Part shown: positions 49,863 through 62,118 of the stretch, in pieces
How the letters are laid out: the number at the start of each line of letters is the position of its first letter
Numbering within the stretch: the stretch's first letter is position 1
From: Patiria pectinifera
Lineage: Eukaryota; Echinodermata; Asteroidea; Valvatida; Asterinidae
Length of the DNA: 64,000 bases
NCBI GenBank assembly: GCA_029964075.1
Contig: CM057129.1
Location: forward strand, 11,275,430-11,339,429
Reading direction: 5' to 3'
Notes under the pieces: model-generated
What the model was told of the DNA's origin: nothing
The model's input: only the letters and a program-made list of their open reading frames with translations
Databases searched by the model: none
Position numbers and translations under genes: made by a program

Positions 49863-50362
49863 NNNNNNNNNNNNNNNNNNNNNNNNNNNNNNNNNNNNNN
49901 NNNNNNNNNNNNNNNNNNNNNNNNNNNNNNNNNNNNNNNNNNNNNNNNNNNNNNNNNNNNNNNNNNNNNNNNNNNNNNNNNNNNNNNNNNNNNNNNNNNN
50001 NNNNNNNNNNNNNNNNNNNNNNNNNNNNNNNNNNNNNNNNNNNNNNNNNNNNNNNNNNNNNNNNNNNNNNNNNNNNNNNNNNNNNNNNNNNNNNNNNNNN
50101 NNNNNNNNNNNNNNNNNNNNNNNNNNNNNNNNNNNNNNNNNNNNNNNNNNNNNNNNNNNNNNNNNNNNNNNNNNNNNNNNNNNNNNNNNNNNNNNNNNNN
50201 NNNNNNNNNNNNNNNNNNNNNNNNNNNNNNNNNNNNNNNNNNNNNNNNNNNNNNNNNNNNNNNNNNNNNNNNNNNNNNNNNNNNNNNNNNNNNNNNNNNN
50301 NNNNNNNNNNNNNNNNNNNNNNNNNNNNNNNNNNNNNNNNNNNNNNNNNNNNNNNNNNNNNN
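49863..50362. other. Assembly gap of 500 N
   Basis: Exactly 500 undetermined bases, probably a placeholder or estimate, placed where the minisatellite array continues. Confidence 0.99.
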
Positions 50363-50506
50363 GAAGCATTATTATGAGAACCAATTCCACTGAAATTTAA
50401 GCACGTTGTAGTCGAGTCCATCACAACTTGTACATATTCAATGTACATATTCATGTACATGTATGTACATTGTATGACTCTATGAGTCATTTTCAGCTGG
50501 GTCAGC

Positions 50507-50917
50507 AGGGTTCGACTTTTGCGGTAGCCACCTAGCCAAATGCTAGTCAAAACAGCGGCGGGCTAGTCAAACTATGCCTTAAGTAGCCCGGCTAGCGAGT
50601 CAAAAATTATTGGGCTACGGCAGAGATGTAAGGACAGGAAGAAAACAAAATATTTGAATTCAGAAAGCAAACCTGTATCAATGGTTGTCTAATTTTATAA
50701 ACTGTTTAGAGCTAAATTATCATATCCGTTTATTAAAAACACTGACAAGATTGCCTCAGGATTGTTTTAGATGTATAACATTGTTGTTTATGAGACACTC
50801 TATAAAAGAAAAACATGTGGGCTAGTGAAAATGCCTGCGGGCTAGTAAAGAGTCTGTTTCAGTAGTCAGGCTAGCTAGTGAAAAAATACCGGGTAAGTTA
50901 AGGTCGAACCCTGGGTC
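50507..50917 (-). mobile_element. 0.4-kb MITE, right copy of the inverted pair
   Basis: Read on the minus strand it begins CAGGGTTCGACCTTAACTTA and ends near AAAAGTCGAACCCTG, so its own ends are inverted repeats of about 17 bp. It matches 48957-49366 throughout. Confidence 0.85.
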
Positions 50918-53900
50918 TGTATATATCCCTCTAGTTTAAGGAGGGAGCATTTTTTTCAGTTGTAATTATATGTATATGTAACGTAGAAAAATGGATCACT
51001 AGAGAAAAAACCTGGTTCCAATGATTATGTCGCGATTTAGCTTTTTAAACTGGGACAAAAAAAAGAAAGAAAAGGAATCAAGGAAACGAAAATAGAATTT
51101 CCCAAAAAAATTTAATGTAGTCTCGTAACAATCTTCAAACAAAACAAAACCACTTCTATCCTTAAATAAGAAAAACACTTTTTCTCAAATACTTAAAAAA
51201 ACTCAATGTGGGTCAAAATCCAAGAACAAAAAGAGTTAAAAACCAAAACGAAAAAACTCAAAAATTGAAATCAAAATGAAAATATATAAATGAAATGAAA
51301 GTTTATGAAACCCACACAGCACTAAAGGAAATGACTCTAAAAGCACAGGAATGAACTAAAAACCAATGACTGGACTAGCAAACAAAAGAAACAGCTAGGA
51401 AGACACTCTCCAGGTAGGAGGAAATATATGACTATATGATGTTAAGTTGTCTCACTGCTGGTCTGCTGGGTAATAATCACTCTGGCATGACAATGTGGCA
51501 GCTTTTATATGGGGGGACTTGTGGGCTAAAATAAACAAACAGGGGGTCACACTACCAGAAAAAGAGGGGGGGGGACATCTAAACTTCAACTAAAATGATT
51601 TTCTTTTCTAAGGGGAGCCACTCCTATTTAATACACTATGAAAATACACAAGGAAAACTTGGCACTGCCACATATACAAATAGTAAATGATACTTGAATG
51701 AATGACCACAGCCTGGTAACCATTTGCTATTTTAAAAGTTTAGAGTTTCATCACAACAACAAAGAAACCACATTTCTCGCATATTTTGGGTTCTGCTGTG
51801 TTTCACAAGACGGTGTCTGGTTTTGGGGCTTACGTGCAGAATCGCACTGCGTTTCCAATCGTCGTTTATTATGCAGATATTTTTGTTTAAATTCTTAAAA
51901 AGATGTTTGAGATCACCTAAGCTTGCATGCATTTTTCAATGTACATTTGTAGATGTATGTTTTGTATATAAAGTCATGTTATTCCATGTTCTGTTTGCGT
52001 CATTTATAATTGTGAAAAGTCCATTGTTTCCTTTGAAAATGAAGGTCCAATGTTTCTCCGATATTTGAAGACTACCTGAATATACAATCTTAACCATCTT
52101 CATTTCATAATCACTAATGGTTATAATTCAATATATTTCGTCATACTAATTCCTTCACATTTAACGTCTGCTGATTTTTACTTGATTTATTTACTTTATT
52201 CGTTTGTTTACCCAGGGTGACCTCAGTTAAAATTTGAGTCCAACTTTTAAATAATGAATGAACACAATGTACTTTCCAAATGTTTACCGACTTAAAAGTA
52301 AGAATTGAAAATCGGGAAATTTATTACATTCAAAATCTTTTTCGAAAAGAAGAGAAGGAAAAAAAGGAAGATTGGTAAAAAAAATAAAAATAAAGAAAAC
52401 ACAATTTTTAAACAACCCAAAATACATAAATAAATACAAAAACTGAAGTAAAACAAATCAATGACATTGCAATGAAAGCATTAAACCAGTGTAAAAACTT
52501 GTTTTTAAAGAAAATGAAATTCCAGAGACAATGTGTAATAAGAAAATATATCAGAAAACATGAGAAATACATGTATTAAGTAATTAAATGTGAGCACAAG
52601 TGAAAAATGAAATGTGCTATTTGGTCTCTTCAAAAGAAACAGGAAAAGAAAATAAATAGACAAATCGTGTTTTAAAATAGCAATTTAAAATGCTCCCCAC
52701 ATTTTGCTACTCCTGTCAAATCGGCCGTGTCGCCGAATCAGCATGCCCTGGTACATGTAGGTATTATTCATCCAGTGCAACATAATGTGCGCCCGCAGGA
52801 CATGCGGAAAAAAACCACATTGCTGACGCACTTGGCACATGAAAACAACGGCTTGGCACGGTAAAGTTTATTGACCTCCGTAGCCGGCATATTATGAGGA
52901 GCTTTGGATGTCTGCCAATGTCTGCAGGTTTCTTGGCACGTTGCCAGATGAACATAAGGTGGTGTGGACGGCCAGACAGAAACACTGTCTGAGACTGCAT
53001 CTTTTGGCCAGGTGCCAAGTTGATGGATATTTGTATCCGGAGATTGCCCATCACTGACAATAATACGCATTTAATGTATAGAACAATACTGTCCATAATG
53101 TGAACATTACATGTATTTCCAAATGTGGCAGATGCTGACTGGTACAGTTAAATTCTTGAGAAAAAGATACAATTTTACCTATCACACCACATACCGGTAC
53201 ATTGTAAATTCATGTGATTGAAGATTTGATGCTTGATAAATTTTTAAGATTTTGTAGTTGAGCACGTGAAGCTTGTAATTGCACAGACGAAAAGTATGCA
53301 TATTAGGCCAAAAAAAAAAAAAAATTTGGTCTCTGGTCAGACCAAAGTTCCGGAATTGAGGGACGCGGCTTTTTTTTTCCAAGCTTGGATTGTACAGACA
53401 AGGTAGGGTACTATTTTGCTTTTTTGGTGTCCTCATGTACATTGGTGTCCTCCATAATTTGCCTTGGTGCTCTCGATCATTTGCCTTGGTGCAATTTCCC
53501 ATTCCTTGGTGCTCTTTGGTAAAACAAATTGAGGAGGTGCGGCAATAGAGGGAGCTGTTTGAGCTACCTGAACATTTGGAAAAAAAAAGATTGACGCGCA
53601 TGATTAAAATCGACGCGCGCGCTGACCAGAGACCGACTTATTTTTTTTGTGGCCTTATGTGTGATTTTTTCTAACTACTTGGCCTTGTGCATAAACTACA
53701 TTACATAGGTATGTATTCAAATAAAAAATAACTGATACATGTAGATAATACAATTTTTCTCCCAATTTTCTTTTTACAATATTGGAAGTACATGTACCGG
53801 TATAAGGATATCTAATATGATCATCATTTAATTAATTTTGGTGTTGAAACGTTAACAAAAGTTACAAAAATGTAGGTGCTCTGAAAAACTTAGGATTATG

Positions 53901-56900
53901 CAGAGATTTTTTTGGCTTATTTTTGGCTTTGAAGATGCCAACTAAAGAGATTCAAATTATGGTGAAAAAGTCTTTTGCATTTGTAAACAGACAGTTCCGT
54001 TTTATCCAGAACTTTGAATCAATATTTTAACATCTGCTCCACCACAGAGATATTTCTAAAAATAAGAAACCAGCCAGCACAGAGTGTGTACATGTACATG
54101 TTTTGCTTGAGGATCTTTTTATAATGATATGTTAGTTAAAGGTAATAGGCCTATAGGCCTACATGACATCATTTGCAAACATCAGAAAACAAAATACCAA
54201 GTTATCATGAAATACATGTACCTTACTTGACTGTACATGTATGATGAAATCATGGCACCTGGTGTGCTATCATTTTAAAGAAAATTTTTTGTTCAATTTC
54301 CAACAATGGTCGGCCAACCATTGTTGGAAAAACACTGATACCGGCACTGCCCCCAATTTACCAAATGTACATGTAGTAACTCCACATTTTGTTTGCAATC
54401 AGTAACACGTCGGAGAACAGTTGCAAGCTAGCTAGTCTGGTTCCCTGACCTGACAATTCCCCTATGTTTATAAATTGCTCTGTTTCGTCTGAAGTAGGTT
54501 CAGGAACCGGACAACAAGAACAGTTAATTATTTCTTGGTCTTTCCGGCATCTCTGAACACAAAACTTTAAACAGGTCAGCAATATTTGCTATAAAATTCT
54601 AACCCCCAAATCCATCCATTTCTGAAAATTACAGCAATAAAGCAAATGTTGTGCATGTAATCTTTAAAGTTGTCTGTTAAAATGTTGGTAATAAAGGGTT
54701 TTTGTCAGTCTGGCGGTCATGACTGGGAATGGCTACATACAATATGTACGGTATATGTAAAGTCAGCAAACTGTGGAAATTAAGTGGAAAAAAATCTTAA
54801 CTTGACATTTTATTGTCTAGTCATTGGCGATAATTTGTAAACTAACAATGGCGACAATTGCGTGTTCTCAAGGGGAATGAAATTGCATACATGTTCTAGT
54901 GCGGGCTTCGAAATGCATCATACCCATAATTCCCTGCGTCCCGAATCTAGACCTTCTGGGCTCTACCTGTGTAATAATAATGCCAGACCGTAAACTTGAT
55001 TATACATGTACACATGTTTCTTGGCAGAGGCAGGCCCTAGTTGTCCTAGTAACTACCCTGTACTCGCCACAATTTATTTTCATGCTTTTTGAGAAATTTT
55101 ATGAACTTGGAACATTTTTTTTTTATTTCCAACACGTGCACAAGTCATGCAAATTGATTTGTGAAAGAGTTTTTATGTACTTTCAAGCAGAAACTAAGAA
55201 CAAATGTTGTTCTAAGGTACTGATAAACGATGACCAATATGAACACGCATTTTGCGAAATCATTTGAATTGATAATGACAACATTGAATTGGAGTTGCTA
55301 TATCGATTCTTCTCAAGGGAAAACATTGATAATTTCTTGTACAGGAAATATGTACGTTTTGATTTCAACTGGATAGGGATATGAAACAGGATTGTGTGCT
55401 GATTACTTCTTCTGGGAAGAAAAAAAAGTTCCCAGAATTTGGGAAAAAATGAAAATTCTGAAAATCATACTCCTATTCAAACTACAGTTCTGAATACATA
55501 TTTCGCCCCCCCCATTTTTATTGTTCTAAACATACATTGTAATTTTGGCACTGATTGGGTTTTTGTTGGCATTTGATATCTTCTTTTATTCATTTCTGGG
55601 AAGTCCAGTTCAGTGAATTTTTTTTTTAAGTAATCCGGATTTGTGGTTGTGGTTTCATTATAGTGGGATCTGTGGTTTTTTTATTCCATTTTTTGTTATA
55701 CTTATTTTTTAAAATGACAAACCGCAAATGTTTTTATACACATGTACCGGTATCATCTTTTACAATAGGGTGATAAAAGCAGTCTGATTCTATTCATTAT
55801 GCAACCCTAAGCGGCAACCAATTCAAGCAACCTCAGTATGTCCAAGATAAATTTAAAAGAGTTAAGTACTCGCTCACATACATGTATTTGTGCATGTCTT
55901 TTCCGAAAGCCATTTTGGCAAAATTGCAGGTGTAATAAGTAGAATTGTGTTCACTTCTAAGACTAAATGACAAGCGAAAAATCATGCATCACAAATTTTC
56001 TACGATACTACCACAGTTCCCAGTATGTTTGGTTGTTAAGAAATTGTGAAATTCTATCTTCCATCTAATTCCATCTAATTTTTGGTCTCCATTCCTTACG
56101 GATACAATATATTCTTTCAACTTTTAAAAATAGATTGTTGTTTATAGTAGCATTGAATTTTGTACTTTGCAAATATTTATCCTGAGAGGTTTTTGTCAAA
56201 AAAAAGGGAAAAAAACCAAGCAGTGCTGTTTTAATACATCAGTGCAGATGTTTGTGGTTTCCCGAAGCATTACATCATTCGTTGCCATGACAACCCTTCA
56301 GTGCTCCAAAGAAAGGCATCCACCTTTTGAAGATATTCATGTAGTGTAATATGATAAGCTCATCCAATACGTACATGGATGCACTTTGAGAGACAAGTTG
56401 CAAGGGACTGGGCAGCCTCTTTTGATTCTGAAAAAGAGTAGACAGAAATGTTTACCTTTTTAATGATTTTGACTTTTGATGGATTTTGCTTTGTCATTTT
56501 GTTGAGATTTGTTCTTCTCTTGCCCACATACAATTTTAAATATCCAAGCAATGTGGTTCATGTCTTTTTGGTTATAAATATATTTTCATGATGCACTCAC
56601 TTTTTGTTTTCTTCATACATTGTGTACATAATTAGATTTGGTCAGGCACCAGTCTATAGACCTTCAATGTACATATTAAAAATTTGGTGCCTTTGGTGAA
56701 AAGGAAACAGGTTATAGAGGCAACATATTTTAACATCCATGGACTTATGGAAATTTGAAGAAATTTCAAGGAACATCCTCAAATTATATTTTAGAGAAAT
56801 ACATGTAATGATTAATCATTACATGTATAACTTTCTCTCTTGATCGGTCTCAAACAACAAAAGTGTCCTTAACAATAACATGTTACAAGTGCAAATTTTC

Positions 56901-58043
56901 CCAAGAACTTGCTAGGTGTGACCATTCCAGCAGATTTGAAAGGTTTAGAAAACATTCTTACATGTACATGTATATGAAAAGTCATTACTTTGGACTGAAT
57001 AAGTCTTCTCTATACTCGTGTTAGAAGTTCTCACCGGAATTGCTGGACACTTGGGAAACTTCCACTTTGCTATACAATGTATAAAATTTTACCCTTCACA
57101 GGCATAATTTTATGTACAGCCAGTGTCGCCTGAGAACTTGCAAGACAAAAAACCAAAAAAATTACTGGCTTAAATTGGATTAATACCCAAGATTTGCTCT
57201 AAGATTAAAACTTTACGTCAGCCTGATATCAAAATTCCCTCCAAATTGCTGATGACAAGAGAGTTTTTTGGGGGGGAGTTATTGAAATTAGATAAAAAAA
57301 ATTGTCTAGTTTTCTAAATTAGGATGCAAATCCACAATCTGCCGCAGGAATAAAAGTTAGCGCTCACATACTGAAATTTGTATCCTTGTGGAGACATTTC
57401 TTTGTTCTCGTGTAGTAAAGTTTTCAAGTTTGAAAGTACAGTTTGAAAATTCTCTTATTTTAACCAGAATTAATTTACTTGGCTGAAATTCAGACTTAAT
57501 ATCCCTTTTCTAAAACTCTACCATTTGCGACAGATCAACATACCTTGGAAATTCCTAGTTTTTGAGTAAAATCCACATATCTATTTCATATAAACCTTGT
57601 GGAGACGTTTTCATCTATAGAAATTGCCCTGTGGAGACGTATACAATCTTTCGTTCCCTATTGTGTGCATGTCTCCATAGGGCACGGTGTATCAGATCTT
57701 CGGTGCAGTGTTTTACACACACAATGTAGTCCAGTCAATCACAAGTCCCTACAGGCACAGGTCCTACTCCTTGCAAGTCTGTCACAATTCTTCCCTTCCT
57801 ACCAGTAGGTCAACTCGCAAGCTATTCAAATGAACTGTGACAAAGGCATTCCTTTGTTATTGTTCATCCACTGTTACTTTGACCAGACTTGTGATTGGAC
57901 TTGTGTGATGGACTTGCCTACATGTTCCGGTATACAACGCTGCTTCGGTGATATCAAAATTACCATTACAAATCTTCATTAATGACAAGCTTGGAGTTTG
58001 AGCTTTAGAGCTTATCGAGTTGATCGTGTCTCTGTCATTCCAG
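50918..58043. other. Gene-poor stretch between TARS and the cysteine-rich exons
   Basis: AT-rich DNA with scattered ACATGTACATGTA runs, an A-rich tract near 51050-51300 and a family A MITE. A repeat at 57735-57860 is related to 45840-45950. I looked for the missing TARS C-terminal exon (expected to start with Val-Gly-Glu-Lys codons) and did not find it. Confidence 0.5.
54136..54667 (-). mobile_element. TTAA-flanked MITE, family A, copy 6 (long form)
   Basis: It is 532 bp between TTAA edges, inverted relative to copy 1. The palindrome at 54300-54327 has arms CCAACAATGG and CCATTGTTGG with one mismatch pair in the core. Confidence 0.8.
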
Positions 58044-61000
58044 GGCTCGCGCTGCGTGGACTCCTGCGGGCCAACGGAGTACGGCAACACGGCCAGCAAC
58101 CGCTGTGAGCTTTGCGACGTGTCAGTTTGCGAGACTTGCCAGAACGGAACGAGGAACGACAAGTGCGAATCCTGCCATGATGGGAAAGTACTCAAGGTAT
58201 GTATGGACCCAGGGGTGGATCTAAAACCAAATTTGTCCTGCACCAAGAAGACAGTGGTCTGGGGTGAGGGAGGGAGGATGGAGGGGGAGGGGGGGGGGGG
58301 AGAGGTGACGAACCTCATTTGGTACTATGCAGAACACTCGTATACATAGGACAGGTCTCTTTATCACTTCTCTTTGGATTTTTTGAAAGACGATGGGTAC
58401 ACAACAGCACTAATTCAACAGTCAACCTCACTCATGTAGTTTAATCATTTAAAAAAAAAGCAATAGCCTTTTTGTATCCTATGGTTATCACATGAACCTG
58501 AACAAGTCTAGACTTTATGTAGATCCGCTTGAAAAATGTACATACATATCACTCACATTATCAACATGTATGCCCCTTTATTGTAGCCGTGTTGATTTTA
58601 ATAAAATTGTTACATAGGCCTATTTGGTCATGTGCACTTCACATATTGATTTTATATACTTTTTTGATTACTGCCTAGGTTCTGATAACTAAGCGTACGT
58701 GTATGCGTATGCGTACACGATGTGAAAAAAACGGAACGGTCTAAACTTGTAACGGATAGCTACACGTACATGTATGCATGTACATGCCCGTTGCACTTCA
58801 TGCATCGGAAGCTTTTCCATGATAACATTTTATGAAGTTTGAAGTGCAGGTACCGGTACATACATACATGCAGTGACAGACAAATGCACCTGCATACAAT
58901 ATTGCACCGTATTTCATTCAAAGGCTAATATGTTTTTCGTTACAAAAGTAAAGAAGCTTTGTACACATACCGGTACGTATAAATCCGTTCGTAGGCAAAA
59001 CGTCTCTATTTTGCACAGCATCGGAAGCTTTTCCATAATAAAATTTTATGAAGTTTTAAGTACAGGCATGACAGGTACCGTACATGAACATACCTGTACA
59101 CATGTATGTACATGTATGCAGTGACAGACAAATGTGCCCAAGTACGATTTTAATTGCACCGTATTTCATTCAAAGGCAATTTTTTTTTCATTACAAAATG
59201 AAAGAAACTTTGTCATTCAACCATGGTTTTTTGGAACTATTTTTTTTTGGGGGGGGGGGGGGGGGGGGAGGGAGGGGGGGAGGGAACAACATACATACAT
59301 GTACGCATATTTTTGTAGAAGTGAAACTTGCAGAAAAGTTTTAAACTTTATAAGTTTAGCTGGCCTGCACCCGTTCATGAACATGTAACCAATAGCAAAC
59401 AAAATTTGGACTGAACAAAAAATGGTAAATTTGGAGCAGTAGTTGAAAAATAGTTAGGTTTTTCCAACAGTGGTCGGCCGACTACCGTTGGAAATGTACA
59501 CAAAAACACCATTTTCTTGAAAATGACTTCACACCAGGTGCCATAATTTTACAGGATGCTTAAGACTGTCATTATTTTACCAACATCCTAGTTAGGTATT
59601 TCATAAAAACTTGGTAGTTTTATTTTTTGATGTTTGCAAATGTTGTTTATTCCCTTTAACAAACTTAGAAATATACTATAATGCATGAGCATTTTCTTCA
59701 TTTCTGTTTGCTTTAGTGCGGTGCACTTGAAATGACATCACTAGATTTCACCCGAGGCACTGAGTACATGTATGAACCTTGCCAAGTTGTGATTCTCGTC
59801 AGTTGCTATGCATGCCCCCATGGTGCACATATCACATGAACCGTCTGTCTGCACTTAATTAGACCCCCTGCGTATTGCATCATTCTGTTCAAGCCGAGGG
59901 TTGAACTTCTGAACCCAGTTTGTCTGAACCGCTAAATCCGAGACATATTTGCCGCGGACGTGTATGCGTGGCATTTCATTCTTGATTAGTTCAGCTGCAG
60001 TTGAGCTGCAATTGTGGAGTTTTTAAAGATGGAAACCATTTGTGGATGTCATTTTGAAAGTTACCTGCACATTTCGATCCATGCACAAGCAGCTATGTAG
60101 GTCTTTTTCCTTTACTTATCATAAATCTCTTTGGCCTGTACTTTTTCCCTACTTGGTTCTTACTTTGGGGCCCTTTGAAATGGAAAAATTCATTGAAAAA
60201 AAGAAGTACAAGAAAAAAAGGCTATTGAATTTTCTTCACAGAAATTAGGCCTACGTCTTCAAAAATGTTTTCTATTTCAGATTTTGTCCAAGATTAATAG
60301 TTTCTGGGAAGCATTGCTGCTTGCTCGACATGTTTAAGGCTCGATCCTCAAGAAATTTCCCCTTTAAATCAGAGACTGTGCAACATACATCACATACCTG
60401 TGGTTGGGTCAAAAAGTCTGGTAAAGTCATTGTGGTAGTAGCCTTTAAAGCCATGAAAGTCTACTACCATATAAAGCTGTGTTGCAGTCGAGTACATTTC
60501 CAGGAGTACAAGTACAATGTACGTGTACCTTGCCATGAGTATAAGTGTGAGTACCTTGCCATGAGTACCAGTACTGGTATGAGGGTGTCAGGTCAACTCG
60601 ACCGTTTGCCAACTCAACTCGGACCAACTGGACCGTTGAACCAACTGGACCATTGTGTGTTCAACTGAAAAAGTCAACTCGACCGTTGTCCAACTCGTCC
60701 GTTGTCCAACTCGACCGTTGTGCGTTCAACTGGAAAAGTCAAGTTGGTTCAGTCGAGTTGGCAAGCGGTCGAGTTGATTCGAAAGTGAAGTCGAGTTGGT
60801 CAGTGGACAAGTTGGTTCAACGGTGGAGTTGGTACAACAGTCGAGTTGGTTCGAGTCGAGTTGGCAAATGAGTACAAGGCAATATTTTACATGAGTACAA
60901 GTGCATTTCAATGAGTGTGAGTACTTTGTCCTGAGCATGTCCACGAATATGAGTACAATTTGGCCATTTTACCCCTGAGTACACACATCCAAATTGTGAG

Positions 61001-61970
61001 TTCTTGATACATAGAGGTCAAGGAAAATGCTCATAAATTACACAAAATGAAACGTTTCTATTACTAGTATTTCCTTTACTGCAAGTCTTCTCAGCAAGGT
61101 GGTGATACATTGTATTCGCAAAAAATCGATCAATTTGGTTACTGACAGTAGTGGTAGTTCATGAGGTAGGCCGCCTCGTGTTTGAATGTGCAGGGGAAAC
61201 ATGTATTGAGTGATAGATTATTTAAGAGTATTCACAGTTAAAGAGGTTGTGGAATGCTCGAAGACATTTCTGTCATTTTTCGGGTAATTGTAGCCTAAGG
61301 TGTGATGAAATAAAAACGACTATTGTTTCTGTCATGAAATGAGTACAAAAGGTACTTTTGAGAGCTGTTTTTCAGGTCCAGTTTCGACCCGAACGTGCAA
61401 CTGTGTAGAAGTCGTCGTTGCGGGCAGCAAACAAAACACAGTAAATCGTGACGTAATAAACAGGACTCCCGATGCACAGTAGCATACACGAGTCCTGTTT
61501 ATTACATCACGATTTACTGTGTTTTGTTTGCTGCCCGCAGCGACGACTTTTACCCGACATATACCCGAAAAATGACGGAAATGTCTTCGAGCATTCCACA
61601 ACCTCTTTAAACACTACTGGTATTCAGATAAACTGAGATCATTCACGTAATTTCATTCAATTGATTTCAGTTGGTTCTTTTACAACAGTTTTGTTCTGAT
61701 TATTATAGTTTCTGATAATCAGTAATGCTGATACTTAATAATCAACACCTGGTTTAAATCAATAACCAATTTGATTTTTAGGGTTCATCCTGTGTACAAA
61801 GCTGCGGGCCGGACATGTACAGCCAGGCAGGTGTGTGCCAGCAAGAATGCGACCACGGTTACTATGGCAACCCGGCCTCCTACATTTGCCAGTCCTGCTC
61901 GGAGCAGTGCTTGACGTGCGGTTTCAACCAGGAGTTTAGCATCGTGTGTACGACCTGCAGGGCACCAAAG
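58044..61970 (+). CDS. Furin-like cysteine-rich repeat protein, two internal exons (partial gene)
   Basis: Exons 58044-58196 (51 codons) and 61782-61970 (63 codons) each have a clean AG acceptor and GT donor and are phase 0 at both ends. Both begin alike (GSRCVDSCG and GSSCVQSCG) and carry regularly spaced cysteines: C-x3-C, C-x2-C and C-x4-C pairs, as in furin-like (FU) modules of PCSK5/PCSK6-type convertases, FRAS1 and related extracellular proteins. The second exon has CDHGYYGNP and QSCSEQCLTCG, typical of the module's second half. The product is inferred to be secreted or extracellular, with disulfide-bonded repeats. Neither a start, a signal peptide, a catalytic domain nor an end is visible, so the parent protein cannot be named. 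The symmetrical phase would let modules be duplicated or skipped without frameshift. TARS lies upstream on the same strand, 8.4 kb away. Confidence 0.8.
58803..59215 (+). repeat. Tandem duplication of about 215 bp
   Basis: Both copies start CATCGGAAGCTTTTCCAT and share GCAGTGACAGACAAATG and TTGCACCGTATTTCATTCAA; an ACATGTA microsatellite has expanded inside the second. It lies in the intron between the two cysteine-rich exons. Confidence 0.85.
59250..59284 (+). repeat. Poly-G tract
   Basis: About 20 consecutive G followed by GAGGG-type units; a strong G-quadruplex candidate and likely sequencing weak spot. Confidence 0.8.
59340..59659 (+). mobile_element. Family A MITE, copy 7, 5'-truncated
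   Basis: It begins inside the element (AGCTGGCCTGCACCCGTTCA) and ends at TTAA. The palindrome at 59464-59491 has diverged arms (CCAACAGTGG, CTACCGTTGG). Confidence 0.8.
60594..60865. repeat. Inverted array of CAACTCGACCGTTG units
   Basis: Units such as CAACTCGACCGTTGTCCAAC up to about 60730 are followed by their complements (GTCGAGTTGGTTC, CAACGGTGGAGTTGG), so the array folds on itself. Confidence 0.85.
61238..61610. mobile_element. TTAA-flanked element with 49-bp ends and an inner 58-bp hairpin
   Basis: The ends 61238-61286 and 61562-61610 are inverted with one mismatch (TTAAAGAGGTTGTGGAATGC and onward). Inner arms 61411-61468 and 61490-61547 match inverted with two mismatches around a 21-nt loop. 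Left and right spacers differ (124 against 14 nt). It lies 0.17 kb upstream of the second cysteine-rich exon. Confidence 0.9.
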
Positions 61971-62118
61971 GTAGAACAAAACAAATGAACGAAAGATTAA
62001 TTATATTTCAGTTTCAAATTAAACTTAAGAAATTGTCGATAAAAGTATCCATAAAAGTTCTGAAAGTTAGTATTAATTAGTCATGCATACATGTTGATTA
62101 GGGTTGTTCATCTTCCTT

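Noticed and set aside
49642-50550. 302-residue minus-strand ORF and its plus-strand counterparts
   Set aside because: Most of their length is the N gap, and the rest is the donor minisatellite translated on either strand.
54899-55267. 122-residue plus-strand ORF as an exon
   Set aside because: No conserved motif, no splice-bounded block and AT-driven composition. It is most likely chance.
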